Part shown: positions 47,287-57,261 of the stretch, in pieces
Numbering within the stretch: position 1 is the stretch's first letter
Layout: each line of letters begins with the position of its first letter
Assembly (NCBI RefSeq): GCF_013522825.1
Contig: NZ_JAAMQZ010000017.1
Span: 1-64,000, forward strand
Length of the DNA: 64,000 nucleotides
Direction of reading: 5' to 3'
Source: Stutzerimonas stutzeri
Lineage (GTDB): Bacteria; Pseudomonadota; Gammaproteobacteria; Pseudomonadales; Pseudomonadaceae
The notes under the pieces: generated by a model
Databases searched by the model: none
What the model saw: only the letters and a program-made list of their open reading frames with translations
Told to the model about the DNA's origin: nothing
Translations under genes and position numbers: made by a program

Positions 47287-48900
47287 ATGAGCCAGCATCA
47301 TCAATACGACGTTCTTGTCATCGGCAGCGGCGCCGCTGGCCTTACGCTGGCACTGAACCTGCCAACGACGCTACGCGTCGCCATACTCAGCAAGGGCGAC
47401 CTGGCCAACGGATCGACTTACTGGGCCCAGGGTGGTGTCGCTGCCGTGCTGGACACCACCGACACGGTGGAATCCCATGTCGCCGATACCCTCGTCGCCG
47501 GCGCCGGCCTTTGCGATGAAGACGCCGTGCGCTTCACCGTCGAACACAGCCGCGAAGCCATCCAGTGGCTGATCGAACAGGGCGTGCCGTTCACCCGCGA
47601 CGAGGCCGACCGCGAGGACGGCAGTTTCGAATATCACCTGACGCGCGAAGGCGGCCATAGCCATCGCCGCATCATTCATGCGGCTGACGCCACGGGCGCG
47701 GCAATCTTCAACACCCTGCTCGCCCGCGCCCAGGACAGAACCAATATCGACCTGCTGCAACAACGCGTCGCGGTCGATCTGATCACCGAGTACAAGCTCG
47801 GTCTGCCCGGCAGGCGCTGCCTGGGTGCCTATGTGCTGAACCGCGCCACGGGTGAAGTGGATACCTTCCGGGCCAAGTTCGTCGTGCTGGCAACCGGCGG
47901 GGCGGCAAAGGTCTACCTGTATACGAGCAACCCTGACGGCGCCTGTGGCGATGGCATCGCCATGGCCTGGCGCGCCGGCTGCCGGGTCGGCAACCTGGAG
48001 TTCAACCAGTTCCACCCGACCTGCCTCTATCACCCCAGGGCCAAGAGCTTCCTGATCACCGAGGCGCTACGAGGCGAAGGTGCCCTGCTCAAGCTACCCA
48101 ACGGCGAACGCTTCATGCCGCGCTTCGACGAGCGCGCCGAGCTGGCCCCGCGCGACATCGTCGCACGCGCCATCGACCATGAGATGAAGCGGCTCGGTAT
48201 CGATTGCGTCTACCTGGACATCAGCCACAAGCCATCCACCTTCATCCGTGAACACTTTCCCACCGTCTACGAGCGCTGCCTGGAATTCGGCATCGACATC
48301 ACTCGCGAACCCATCCCGGTAGTGCCCGCCGCGCACTATACCTGCGGCGGCATTGTCGTCGACCAGGCCGGCAGGACCGACATTCCGGGGCTCTACGCCA
48401 TCGGCGAAACCAGCTTTACCGGCCTGCACGGGGCCAATCGCATGGCCAGCAATTCGCTGCTGGAGTGTTTCGTCTACGCCCGCTCCGCCGCGCAGGACAT
48501 GCTCCGCGAGTTGCCGAGCATCGAAGAGCAAGGCGCACTGCCGAGCTGGGACGCGAGCCAGGTGACCGACTCGGATGAAGACGTGATCATCGCGCACAAC
48601 TGGGACGAACTGCGGCGCTTCATGTGGGATTACGTCGGCATCGTCCGCACCAACAAGCGCCTGATGCGCGCCCAGCACCGGGTACGCATGCTGCAGGGTG
48701 AGATCGACGAGTTCTATTCCAACTACAAGGTCAGCCGCGACCTCATCGAACTACGCAACCTGGCCCTTGTAGCCGACCTGATGATTCGCTCGGCGATGCA
48801 GCGCAAGGAAAGCCGCGGCCTGCACTACACCCTGGATTACCCCGAGGCGCTGCCCGAAGCCGTCGACACTATTCTGGTGCCGCCCACCTACGTCGACTGA
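47287..48900 (+). CDS. nadB: NadB, L-aspartate oxidase
   Basis: The 537-aa flavoprotein oxidises L-aspartate to iminoaspartate in de novo NAD synthesis. Seen: FAD motif [40 protein letters not shown]-type region, [46 protein letters not shown] and [15 protein letters not shown]. Start at 47287 gives the standard length (538). It is divergent from algU. Its last 32 bases overlap the convergent ygfX gene. Confidence 0.97.
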   Translation: MSQHHQYDVLVIGSGAAGLTLALNLPTTLRVAILSKGDLANGSTYWAQGGVAAVLDTTDTVESHVADTLVAGAGLCDEDAVRFTVEHSREAIQWLIEQGVPFTRDEADREDGSFEYHLTREGGHSHRRIIHAADATGAAIFNTLLARAQDRTNIDLLQQRVAVDLITEYKLGLPGRRCLGAYVLNRATGEVDTFRAKFVVLATGGAAKVYLYTSNPDGACGDGIAMAWRAGCRVGNLEFNQFHPTCLYHPRAKSFLITEALRGEGALLKLPNGERFMPRFDERAELAPRDIVARAIDHEMKRLGIDCVYLDISHKPSTFIREHFPTVYERCLEFGIDITREPIPVVPAAHYTCGGIVVDQAGRTDIPGLYAIGETSFTGLHGANRMASNSLLECFVYARSAAQDMLRELPSIEEQGALPSWDASQVTDSDEDVIIAHNWDELRRFMWDYVGIVRTNKRLMRAQHRVRMLQGEIDEFYSNYKVSRDLIELRNLALVADLMIRSAMQRKESRGLHYTLDYPEALPEAVDTILVPPTYVD

Positions 48901-49324
48901 ACTTCAGCCGTACCCGCAGGCGTCGATGCTGCTCCGGCGGCATCGCGTCCCGCGCGACGCAGAGACCACGGGCAAACCACTGCCCCGGCGCCCTGAAACG
49001 CAGGATAACCATCGATGGCAGCGCAAGGCTGTCGGGCCGCAACTGCACGGGCTGCCAGCCGCCGCGCCGGTTCCACAGGGACCAGCCCTGCTGATCCTGA
49101 CGCAGGCCACGCCAGGACGCATCACGCGCAAGCAGAATGCGCGACGGGATCACCCAGCCGGCATGCAGCAGGCACAGCAACAGGCCGGACGTTCGCAGCC
49201 ACGGCGGGACCGGCAGCACCAGCAGGGTGACAACCGCCAGTACCAGCACCGCCAGATAAAGCGCCAGCAACAGGCGCGACGCCCGCCAGTGGCACTCGAA
49301 CGGCTGACTATTTGGGCTGGACAC
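48869..49324 (-). CDS. ygfX: YgfX-like inner membrane protein
   Basis: The 151-aa protein has two transmembrane helices ([36 protein letters not shown]) and the WxL/DSxxxPxxVILRFR pattern of YgfX (CptA) proteins. YgfX is encoded with SdhE in proteobacteria. It overlaps sdhE by 17 nt and, unusually, its 3' end overlaps nadB coding sequence on the other strand by 32 nt. Confidence 0.82.
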   Translation of the reverse strand: MSSPNSQPFECHWRASRLLLALYLAVLVLAVVTLLVLPVPPWLRTSGLLLCLLHAGWVIPSRILLARDASWRGLRQDQQGWSLWNRRGGWQPVQLRPDSLALPSMVILRFRAPGQWFARGLCVARDAMPPEQHRRLRVRLKFSRRRWAAPE

Positions 49325-49562
49325 GATCGAGGATCATGCGAACGATGAGGCGCAAGTCCTCGTCATCCGGTTCGGAGCGCTCCATGAACCAGCCGAACAT
49401 GTCCTGGTCTTCGCAGCTCAACAACTGGCGATAGCGGCGCTGATTCTCTTCATCCAGCTGCGGATAAACCTCCTGGGTGAAAGGCACCAGCAGGACATCC
49501 AGTTCAAGCATGCCGCGACGGCTCTGCCAGAACAGACGATTGAGTTCGGATTGTTCGACCAT
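49308..49562 (-). CDS. sdhE: SdhE (YgfY), FAD assembly factor for succinate dehydrogenase
   Basis: The 84-aa protein carries the SdhE signature [16 protein letters not shown] (RGxxE motif) and the helical rest ([20 protein letters not shown]). It promotes covalent flavinylation of SdhA. GAGGA sits eight bases before the ATG at 49562; an ATG at 49568 is also in frame. It is divergent from ygfZ. Confidence 0.93.
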   Translation of the reverse strand: MVEQSELNRLFWQSRRGMLELDVLLVPFTQEVYPQLDEENQRRYRQLLSCEDQDMFGWFMERSEPDDEDLRLIVRMILDRVQPK

Positions 49563-49721
49563 GCCCATGTTCCTCGTTTGAAGCCCGGCATTATAGCCAC
49601 AGGCGCAGCGCCCGACACGCTCTTGCGCGAAGGTCTGGCTGAGCGCAGTGCCAGCTGGCGCACGCTGTGTTTTCAAGCGGTCCTGCTATGATGCTCGCCT
49701 GATTCAGCACGGCGACCGATC

Positions 49722-50669
49722 ATGACCGACACTGCTTTTTTCTGCGTCCTGTCGCACGAAGGCATCCTGGCCGTACGCGGCCCGGATGCCGGCAAATTCC
49801 TGCAGGGGCAGCTGACCTGTAACCTCAACTACCTCGACGCCCGACATTCGAGCCTGGGCGCACGTTGCACACCCAAGGGGCGTATGCAGTCGAGCTTCCG
49901 CATCGTTCCGAAAGGCGACGGCTACCTGCTGGCGATGGCCAGGGAGCTGGTGGAACCGCAGCGTGCCGATCTCGCCCGTTTCGCGGTATTTTCCAAGTCG
50001 AAACTGCATGACGAAAGCACGGAGTGGGTGCGCTTCGGCCTGCGCGGTGGCGACGGTGCCCTGGTCAGTCTGGGCCTCGATCTGTCGCAAACAGCCGACG
50101 AGGTGGCGACCGCGCACAACCTGATCGCCATCCGCCTGCCTGATGGCCGCGCAGAGCTCTGGGCGCCTGCGGCAGAGGCCGAAACCATCCGGCAGCGACT
50201 CGCCGCCCAACTGGCCGAAGCCTCGCTCGATCACTGGCGACTGGCGCAGATTCGCGCCGGTATCGGCCAGGTGTTCGGCGAAACCCGCGAGCTGTTCATC
50301 CCGCAGATGATCAATCTGCAAGCACTGGGTGGCGTCAGTTTCAAGAAAGGCTGCTACACCGGTCAGGAAATCGTCGCACGCATGCAGTACCTCGGCAAAC
50401 TCAAGCGCCGCCTGCATCGTCTGGCCTTTCAGAATAGCGAGGCGTCAATGCCTGCGGCAGGACAGGAACTCTTTTCACCGGTTCATAACTCCAGTGTCGG
50501 CGAGGTGGTCATGGCGGCCCGAGCCGACGGAGCACTGGAACTGCTCGCCGTGCTGCAGCAAGACGCGGCCATCGATGGGCGCATATTCCTCGGCTCGGTC
50601 GATGGCGAGCCTCTGGACCTGCTCGATCTGCCGTACACCCTGGATGCGGACCGGGAAATCCAGCGCTGA
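49722..50669 (+). CDS. ygfZ: YgfZ, folate-binding Fe-S cluster repair/assembly protein
   Basis: The 315-aa protein resembles the T-protein of the glycine cleavage system and holds the YgfZ motif KGCYTGQEIVARMQYLGKLK. LAVRGPDAGKFLQGQLTCNL near the start is also characteristic. It supports radical-SAM and other Fe-S enzymes (MiaB, for example) with tetrahydrofolate. Confidence 0.94.
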   Translation: MTDTAFFCVLSHEGILAVRGPDAGKFLQGQLTCNLNYLDARHSSLGARCTPKGRMQSSFRIVPKGDGYLLAMARELVEPQRADLARFAVFSKSKLHDESTEWVRFGLRGGDGALVSLGLDLSQTADEVATAHNLIAIRLPDGRAELWAPAAEAETIRQRLAAQLAEASLDHWRLAQIRAGIGQVFGETRELFIPQMINLQALGGVSFKKGCYTGQEIVARMQYLGKLKRRLHRLAFQNSEASMPAAGQELFSPVHNSSVGEVVMAARADGALELLAVLQQDAAIDGRIFLGSVDGEPLDLLDLPYTLDADREIQR

Positions 50670-50695
50670 CAGGCCGTTCAAAAACGCCTGTCAGC
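50665..50695 (+). terminator. Hairpin at the end of ygfZ
   Basis: GCTGACAGGC pairs perfectly with GCCTGTCAGC around an 11-base loop containing AAAAA. It includes the ygfZ stop codon. No T run follows, so it may work as a Rho-linked or stabilising structure. Confidence 0.5.
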
Positions 50696-50733
50696 CATCG
50701 GCGACTACCTTTATTGGAATCAGAAGGAATCAC

Positions 50734-51570
50734 ATGAGCACCCTCGCCGACAAAGTCCAGCAGGAACTGATCAAGGCCATCGAAAATGACGAACTGGTCC
50801 TGCCAACCCTTCCGGAAGTCGCCTTGCGCGTACGCGAGGCGGCGGAGGATCCCAGCGTCAGCATTCCCACGCTGTCCAGGGTGATCGGCAACGATACCGC
50901 GCTCACGGCCCGTATCATCAAAGTGGTAAACAGCCCCCTGCTGCGTACCCATCAGGAAATCAACGACCTGCAGACGGCGATCAGCCGTCTCGGCATCAAT
51001 TACACGGCCAACCTGGCAACCGGCCTGGCCATGGAACAGATGTTCCAGGCGACTACCGACGCCGTGGATCGCAAGATGCGCGAGGTCTGGAACAAAAGTA
51101 CCGAGATTGCGGCAATCAGCCATGTGCTGTGTCGCAACTTTACCCGCCTGCCGGCGGACCAGGCGACCCTTGCCGGCCTGGTCCACCAGATCGGCATCCT
51201 GCCGATCCTGACCTATGCCGAAGAACACGGCACACTGCTCGGCGATTCCATCAGCCTCAACCACGTGATCGAGCGGATTCACCCGATCATCGGCGAGAAG
51301 ATCCTGCGCACCTGGGAATTCCCGGACCCGATCGCCGCGGTCCCCGGTCAGTACCTGGACTTTTCACGGGTATCGGACAAGGCCGACTACGTCGATATCG
51401 TCCAGGTCGCCACCCTGCAAAGCCATATCGGCAGTACCCACCCCTACACACAGCTCGACTGGAACCGGATTCCGGCATTCGCCAGGCTGGGACTGGAGCC
51501 CAGCACCCTGCTGCAGGAAGACGAAGACCTGTCAGCGGCAATGGACGCCGCCATGAGCATGCTGCAGTAG
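50734..51570 (+). CDS. HDOD domain protein
   Basis: The 278-aa soluble protein has the HDOD layout: LPTLPEVALRVREAAEDPSV, SRVIGNDTALTARIIKVVNS, LQTAISRLGINYTANL, and LVHQIGILPILTYAEEHG. HDOD proteins are catalytically dead HD relatives that take part in signalling and stress control. AAGGAA precedes the ATG at 50734. Specific role unknown. Confidence 0.88.
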   Translation: MSTLADKVQQELIKAIENDELVLPTLPEVALRVREAAEDPSVSIPTLSRVIGNDTALTARIIKVVNSPLLRTHQEINDLQTAISRLGINYTANLATGLAMEQMFQATTDAVDRKMREVWNKSTEIAAISHVLCRNFTRLPADQATLAGLVHQIGILPILTYAEEHGTLLGDSISLNHVIERIHPIIGEKILRTWEFPDPIAAVPGQYLDFSRVSDKADYVDIVQVATLQSHIGSTHPYTQLDWNRIPAFARLGLEPSTLLQEDEDLSAAMDAAMSMLQ

Positions 51571-51679
51571 GAAAGCCATTGCTCCCGCTCGCCCTCGCAC
51601 CTGGAAGGAACCGCTACCGTGCACCCCAGTCTTAAAAGGGGACGGCATCCTGCCGCTCAGGTGATTGAAGGAGAGCATC

Positions 51680-52198
51680 GTGAACAGCACAACCAAAGCG
51701 TTCCTATCGGGCACTACCGCACTGTTCTTCGGCATGGCTGCAAACCTTGCCCTGGCTGTCGAAGGTGAGAACTTCGTTGACGAAGCCTCTGCCAAAGGCA
51801 TCGCGGAAATCGAAACCGCCAAGCTGGCGCTGGACAAGAGCAACTCCGAAGACGTCAAGACCTTCGCTCAGAAAATGATCGACGACCATACCCAGGCCAA
51901 CCAGAAACTCGCTGAACTTGCCGGACAACATGACGACCTGGAGCTTTCCGACGAGGCCACGCTGATGGACAAGGCGAAAGCCATGATCCTCAAGTTCCGC
52001 GAGGGCGACAATTTCGACAAGGCCTATGCGAACAACCAGGTCGTGGCCCACGAGCAGACCATCGAGCTGTTTCGTGAGTACGCCCGGAACGGCGAAAACG
52101 CCGAACTGAAGCAGTTCGCCGAATCGACACTGCCGAAACTTGAGCAGCATCTCCAGCACGCCCAGGAACTGGCCTCGAAGCATGGCGCCAATCCGTAA
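51680..52198 (+). CDS. DUF4142 ferritin-like periplasmic protein
   Basis: The 172-aa protein starts at GTG (GAAGGAG upstream), has a signal peptide (FLSGTTALFFGMAANLALAV) and a four-helix DUF4142 domain (GIAEIETAKLALDKSNSEDV, MIDDHTQANQKLAELA, FDKAYANNQVVAHEQTIELF, FAESTLPKLEQHLQHA). DUF4142 proteins are linked to stress tolerance and outer-membrane adaptation. The function here is unproven. Confidence 0.87.
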   Translation: MNSTTKAFLSGTTALFFGMAANLALAVEGENFVDEASAKGIAEIETAKLALDKSNSEDVKTFAQKMIDDHTQANQKLAELAGQHDDLELSDEATLMDKAKAMILKFREGDNFDKAYANNQVVAHEQTIELFREYARNGENAELKQFAESTLPKLEQHLQHAQELASKHGANP

Positions 52199-52206
52199 TT
52201 CCCCTC

Positions 52207-52230
52207 GGCGGCGTCAAGCCTGACGCCGCC
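52207..52230. terminator. Bidirectional hairpin between DUF4142 gene and ung
   Basis: GGCGGCGTCA and TGACGCCGCC form a perfect ten-pair stem with a four-base loop, between two convergent genes and touching the ung stop codon. No T run follows on either side. Confidence 0.6.
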
Positions 52231-52926
52231 TCATACCTCTACCGGCAACTGCCAGTCGATAGGCTCCAGGCCGTGTTGCCTGAGAAACTGATTGGCACGG
52301 CTGAAGTGTCCGTTGCCGATAAAGCCTCGATGCGCCGACAGCGGCGATGGATGAACGGACTTGAGCAGTAGATGCCGAGTCGGGTCGATCAGCTTCGCCT
52401 TGCTTTGCGCATGGGCGCCCCAGAGCATGAAGACGACATTCGAGCGCTGCTCGCTGACAAGCTCGATAATCCTGTCGGTCAGTCGCTGCCAGCCCATTTT
52501 CGCATGCGATCCGGCCAGCCCCTGCTCCACCGTGAGCGAGGTGTTGAGCATCAGTACGCCCTGATCCGCCCAGTGCTGCAAATAGCCGTGACGGGGAATC
52601 TCCAGATTCAGATCGCGCTTGAGTTCCTTGTAGATGTTCTGCAGCGACGGCGGTGGTGCGACGCCCGGCTGGACCGAAAAACACAGGCCATGGGCCTGGC
52701 CGGGACCGTGATAGGGGTCCTGACCGAGAATGACCACCCGCACCTGCTCCAGCGGCGTGGAATCCAGCGCGTTGAAGATCAGCGGGCCGGGGGGATATAT
52801 GACCTTGCCGGCGGCCTTTTCCCGACGAAGAAAATCGCCCAGTTCGCGCATGTACGGCTGTGCAAACTCATCTTTCAAGGCCGCTTTCCAGCTCGCTTCG
52901 AGCTTGACGGGATGATCCTGACTCAT
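52231..52926 (-). CDS. ung: Uracil-DNA glycosylase
   Basis: The 231-aa family 1 enzyme has the catalytic water-activating motif [18 protein letters not shown] and the DNA-binding loop [13 protein letters not shown], with [12 protein letters not shown] and [12 protein letters not shown] between. It removes uracil from DNA in base excision repair. Confidence 0.97.
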   Translation of the reverse strand: MSQDHPVKLEASWKAALKDEFAQPYMRELGDFLRREKAAGKVIYPPGPLIFNALDSTPLEQVRVVILGQDPYHGPGQAHGLCFSVQPGVAPPPSLQNIYKELKRDLNLEIPRHGYLQHWADQGVLMLNTSLTVEQGLAGSHAKMGWQRLTDRIIELVSEQRSNVVFMLWGAHAQSKAKLIDPTRHLLLKSVHPSPLSAHRGFIGNGHFSRANQFLRQHGLEPIDWQLPVEV

Positions 52927-53143
52927 AGTCGCTCCTGCAGCAGTGACGATACAAAATGTCGAGTTTCAAAGTGAGCCGGCCGGCAGAGAGCTTGATCCAG
53001 CGCACTACCGCTCACCAGCAGGCTTCGATAATGTTGCCCACCGCACGCCTGTGAGTTCTACGACCATTGAAAGGGTGACGGAGTGGCGCAGGCCGCTGTA
53101 CAACAGCGTCTCTGCCGACAAAAAAACAAAAAAGGATCCTGCG

Positions 53144-54388
53144 ATGAAACGGATTACCCTCTTGGCTCTGGGGCTGGGTTTCTGTCTTGCTGCCCAAGCT
53201 GCGGACCCGATCACACTTGGCCTGAATTATCCCCGCACTGGCAGCTATAAAGAAGAAGGACTGTCGCAAATGCGCGGCGCCTTGCTTGCCATCGACGAAA
53301 TCAATGCGCGTGGCGGCGTACTCGGTCGTCCGCTGCAGCTCATCAGCCGCAACACGGCTTCGCGCCCGGAAAAGGCGGTGGTCAACGTCGACAGGATGGC
53401 CGATGAAGGCGTAGCCATGCTCTTCGGCGGTGTCTCCAGCGCTGTGGCAATCGCCGCCAGCAAGCGCGCCAAGGAACGAGGCCTGCTCTACTTTGGCACC
53501 ATTACCTATTCCAACGACACCACCGGCAAGGACGGCCACAGGTACATGTTCCGCGAATGCAACAACGCCTGGATGAGTGCGCGGGTGCTGGGGCAATACC
53601 TGAACGAAACCATGCCGAACAAGCGTTATTTCTACCTCACCGCCGATTACACCTGGGGCCATACCAGCGAAAGCTCGCTGCGTCAGGCAACCGGGACCAC
53701 CGATCAGTCCCAGCATCCGGGCACCAAGACCCCCTTCCCCGGCGCGCGCCTTTCCGATTTCCGCAAGGCATTGCAGCAGGCCGAGCAGAGCGGCGCCGAC
53801 GTGCTGGCGCTGGTGCTCTACGGTGAGGACATGGTGCGCGCGATGCGCATCGCCGACGAATTGGGCCTGAACAAGAAAATGCAGATTGCGGTACCCAACC
53901 TGAGCATGACCATGGTCGAGTCCGCCGGCCCCGATATCATGCGCGGCGTACTGGGTACCGAACCCTGGACCTGGCGCGTCCCGGAGATTGAAGGGTCCGA
54001 GCATGGCAAGGCCTTCGTGAAGAACTTCGGTGAGCGCTATCAGTCCCACCCCTCCAGCTCTGCAGCCATCGCCTACACCATCGTTTACCAATGGGCCGAT
54101 GCAGTCACCCGCGCCAAGAGCCTCGACAGCGAAAAGCTGATCGCGGCTCTCGAAGGCCATCGCTACACGCTGCTCAAGGATGAACAGTACTGGCGCCCCT
54201 TCGATCACCAGAGCGTACAGACAGTCTATGCTGTGAGAGTGAAACAGCGCGAAGAGGTATTGAAGGACAAATACAGGCAAGACTACTTTGAAATCGTCCA
54301 CCGCCTGTCCGGCGAAGAGGCGGCGCCGACCCTGGCCGAATGGCAGGAAGAACGGCGCTCAGCCAACCAGCCGCTGCAACTGCAATAA
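53144..54388 (+). CDS. Branched-chain amino acid/urea-type ABC transporter substrate-binding protein
   Basis: The 414-aa periplasmic protein has a signal peptide (ITLLALGLGFCLAAQA) and the Leu/Ile/Val-binding fold: LGLNYPRTGSYKEEGLSQMR, AIDEINARGGVLGRPLQLIS, AVAIAASKRAKERGLL, YFGTITYSNDTTGKDGHRYM, and YFYLTADYTWGHTSESSLRQ. AAGGATCC lies before the ATG at 53144. No transporter permease or ATPase genes follow, so it either serves a transporter elsewhere or a signalling system. It is divergent from ung. Confidence 0.85.
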   Translation: MKRITLLALGLGFCLAAQAADPITLGLNYPRTGSYKEEGLSQMRGALLAIDEINARGGVLGRPLQLISRNTASRPEKAVVNVDRMADEGVAMLFGGVSSAVAIAASKRAKERGLLYFGTITYSNDTTGKDGHRYMFRECNNAWMSARVLGQYLNETMPNKRYFYLTADYTWGHTSESSLRQATGTTDQSQHPGTKTPFPGARLSDFRKALQQAEQSGADVLALVLYGEDMVRAMRIADELGLNKKMQIAVPNLSMTMVESAGPDIMRGVLGTEPWTWRVPEIEGSEHGKAFVKNFGERYQSHPSSSAAIAYTIVYQWADAVTRAKSLDSEKLIAALEGHRYTLLKDEQYWRPFDHQSVQTVYAVRVKQREEVLKDKYRQDYFEIVHRLSGEEAAPTLAEWQEERRSANQPLQLQ

Positions 54389-54480
54389 CAGGCACAGCGG
54401 GAATGGCAGAACCCGCCATTCCCGCTTCCGCCACCAAGGGAACTGCAACCCCGACGCCTCGACGGACTCTGCATAGCAGG
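54389..54480. other. Downstream spacer with short inverted repeats
   Basis: GGCAGAA(C)CCGCCATTCCCGC-type repeats (GCGGGAATGG and CCATTCCCGC) form a ten-pair hairpin right after the binding-protein stop and probably end its transcript. Confidence 0.5.
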
Positions 54481-54626
54481 TCGTTGAAAAATGCAGGCGA
54501 GGCAGGCAAGACGAGGCAAAAACAGCCGAAGAACGGACTGGGCTCGCATACGAGTTTAGTTTTCTAAATGAGCATTCTGAGGCTGTTTTTAACGACGTAT
54601 TGCCAACGCAGGTAATTTTTCAACGA
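54481..54626. mobile_element. MITE-like repeat, about 146 bp
   Basis: The element is bounded by TCGTTGAAAAAT and ATTTTTCAACGA-like ends (TCGTTGAAAA versus TTTTCAACGA, exact inverted repeats of ten). The interior contains CAGCCGAAGAACGGACTGGG, then CTCGCATACGAG and GAGGCTGTTTTTAACGACG, a sequence type repeated between genes in many Pseudomonas genomes. It has no coding capacity and may be mobilised in trans. Confidence 0.65.
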
Positions 54627-54664
54627 TTTGATAGAGTCCTGACCTCCCTGCGAGGATTCCTGCC

Positions 54665-55483
<819 letters not shown>

Positions 55484-55494
55484 ATCAGCCGGCC

Positions 55495-55908
55495 TCAGTT
55501 GCGCCGGTAACCTCGCTGATTGAAGTCGCGCCGCTGCGGTGGTCGGTAATCAAGCCCCTGCCGCGGGCCGTGGTCTCGACGATAGCCCTCTGTCCGCCGC
55601 TCATGCTGCCAGCGCGACGGATGATCCATGCGGGGCTGACGCCCCTTGTTCCAGCGCTGTGGGCGATCGACACCGCGATGCCGCTCGTAATACTGCGGCG
55701 GCAACTGCCCCTGAAAGCGCGGCGGCAGATTCTGCTGATACTGGCGATGCTGCGGGTAAGGACTGCGTGGGTCGTACCGATACGGACCACTGCCGATGCG
55801 ATAGCTGTTGCCGTCCGGCTGATAGACCCAGACGCGTCCCGGCGCATCGGCCTGCACCGGCAACGCCAGGCTCAGGCCCAGCAGCAGTAAAAGGGCTCTG
55901 ACATTCAT
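55495..55908 (-). CDS. Small exported Arg/Tyr/Pro/Gln-rich protein
   Basis: The 137-aa protein has a signal peptide (ALLLLLGLSLALPVQADA) and a low-complexity, highly basic mature part (RVWVYQPDGNSYRIGSGPYR, then YPQHRQYQQNLPPRFQGQLP and many RR/DH pairs). It looks intrinsically disordered and periplasmic or extracellular. No family is recognised with confidence. It ends 12 bases from the convergent enoyl-CoA hydratase gene. Confidence 0.65.
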   Translation of the reverse strand: MNVRALLLLLGLSLALPVQADAPGRVWVYQPDGNSYRIGSGPYRYDPRSPYPQHRQYQQNLPPRFQGQLPPQYYERHRGVDRPQRWNKGRQPRMDHPSRWQHERRTEGYRRDHGPRQGLDYRPPQRRDFNQRGYRRN

Positions 55909-56104
55909 CGGGAACCTCCGCAAACGAAGCCGCGACAATCGTCCACGGCACTTTCAATCAGACCACAGCCTGAGCACATACGAGCAGCCAACAGACAGCC
56001 GGCGCAGCCTGCGACAGCCAGTCGCGACTTGTATGGCCGCGACCGCTTGCCGATAATGGCGGCCTTTTAGCCTCGGGCTCATACAGAGCACCACAGGAAC
56101 CCGC

Positions 56105-56689
56105 ATGACCGAACTCGCCCTGATCATGGTTAGCGCCATCCTGGTCAACAATTTCGTGCTGGTACAGTTTCTCGGCCTGTGCCCGTTCATGGGCGTCTCG
56201 AAAAAGATCGAAACCGCCATCGGACTCTCCCTGGCCACCACCTTCGTGCTGACATTGGCGGCGATGTGCAGCTATCTGGTACAGCAATATGTACTCAAGC
56301 CGCTGGATCTGGAATTCCTGCGCACCATCAGTTTCATCCTGGTGATCGCCGTGGTGGTGCAGTTCACCGAAATGGTGGTGAACAAGACCAGTCCGCTGCT
56401 TTATCGCGTGCTGGGCATCTTCCTGCCGCTGATCACCACCAACTGCATCGTGCTGGGCGTGGCCCTGCTCAATGCCAACAAGTCCGAATTCACCTTCATC
56501 ACCGCGACCGCCAACGGCTTTGCCGCCGGCCTGGGCTTTTCCCTGGTGCTGGTGCTGTTCGCCGCCATGCGTGAACGCATCGCCATTGCGGACGTTCCCC
56601 GCTCGTTCCAGGGCGCGGCCATCGGCATGGTCACCGCCGGCCTGATGTCGCTGGCATTCATGGGCTTCACCGGGTTGATCAAGCTATGA
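56105..56689 (+). CDS. rnfA: RnfA, membrane subunit of the Rnf electron-transport complex
   Basis: The 194-aa protein has six transmembrane helices and the RnfA/E signature ([40 protein letters not shown] with conserved Cys). Rnf/RsxABCDGE moves electrons between NADH and ferredoxin with ion pumping, or reduces SoxR. It is the first gene of the operon and overlaps rnfB by 4 nt. Confidence 0.95.
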   Translation: MTELALIMVSAILVNNFVLVQFLGLCPFMGVSKKIETAIGLSLATTFVLTLAAMCSYLVQQYVLKPLDLEFLRTISFILVIAVVVQFTEMVVNKTSPLLYRVLGIFLPLITTNCIVLGVALLNANKSEFTFITATANGFAAGLGFSLVLVLFAAMRERIAIADVPRSFQGAAIGMVTAGLMSLAFMGFTGLIKL

Positions 56690-57261
56690 GCCTGGTTCTG
56701 ATTGCCGTACTCGCGCTGCTGGCGCTGTGCCTGGTGTGCGGCGCGATCCTGGGATTCGCGGCAGTGCGCTTCCGGGTCGAGGGCGACCCGATCGCCGAGC
56801 AGATCAACGCCCTGCTGCCGCAGACCCAGTGCGGCCAGTGCGGCTATCCAGGCTGCAAGCCCTACGCCGAGGCCATCGCCGGCGGCGACAAGATCAACAA
56901 GTGCCCACCGGGTGGCGAGTCCACCATCCAGGCACTGGCCGACCTGCTGGATGTCGAGCCGGAGCCGCTGGATGCCGTGGAAGGCGAAGTGCCGCCGCGC
57001 GTCGCCTACATTCGCGAAGCCGAGTGCATCGGCTGCACCAAGTGCATCCAGGCCTGCCCGGTGGATGCCATCGTCGGCGCGGCCAAGCAGATGCACACGG
57101 TGATCGTTTCCGAATGCACCGGCTGCGACCTCTGTGTCGAGCCCTGCCCGGTGGACTGCATCGACATGATCGAACTGGGCAGTAACCTGCAGAGCTGGAA
57201 ATGGGACCAGCCGCTGGCGCCGGGCCAGCTGATCGCCAGTGACCGGGAGCAGGCCGCATGA
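56686..57261 (+). CDS. rnfB: RnfB, Fe-S subunit of the Rnf complex
   Basis: The 191-aa protein has an N-terminal membrane helix, a [4Fe-4S] motif ([18 protein letters not shown]), and two ferredoxin-type clusters ([32 protein letters not shown]). It passes electrons from ferredoxin to the membrane part. It overlaps rnfA and rnfC by 4 nt each. Confidence 0.96.
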   Translation: MSLVLIAVLALLALCLVCGAILGFAAVRFRVEGDPIAEQINALLPQTQCGQCGYPGCKPYAEAIAGGDKINKCPPGGESTIQALADLLDVEPEPLDAVEGEVPPRVAYIREAECIGCTKCIQACPVDAIVGAAKQMHTVIVSECTGCDLCVEPCPVDCIDMIELGSNLQSWKWDQPLAPGQLIASDREQAA

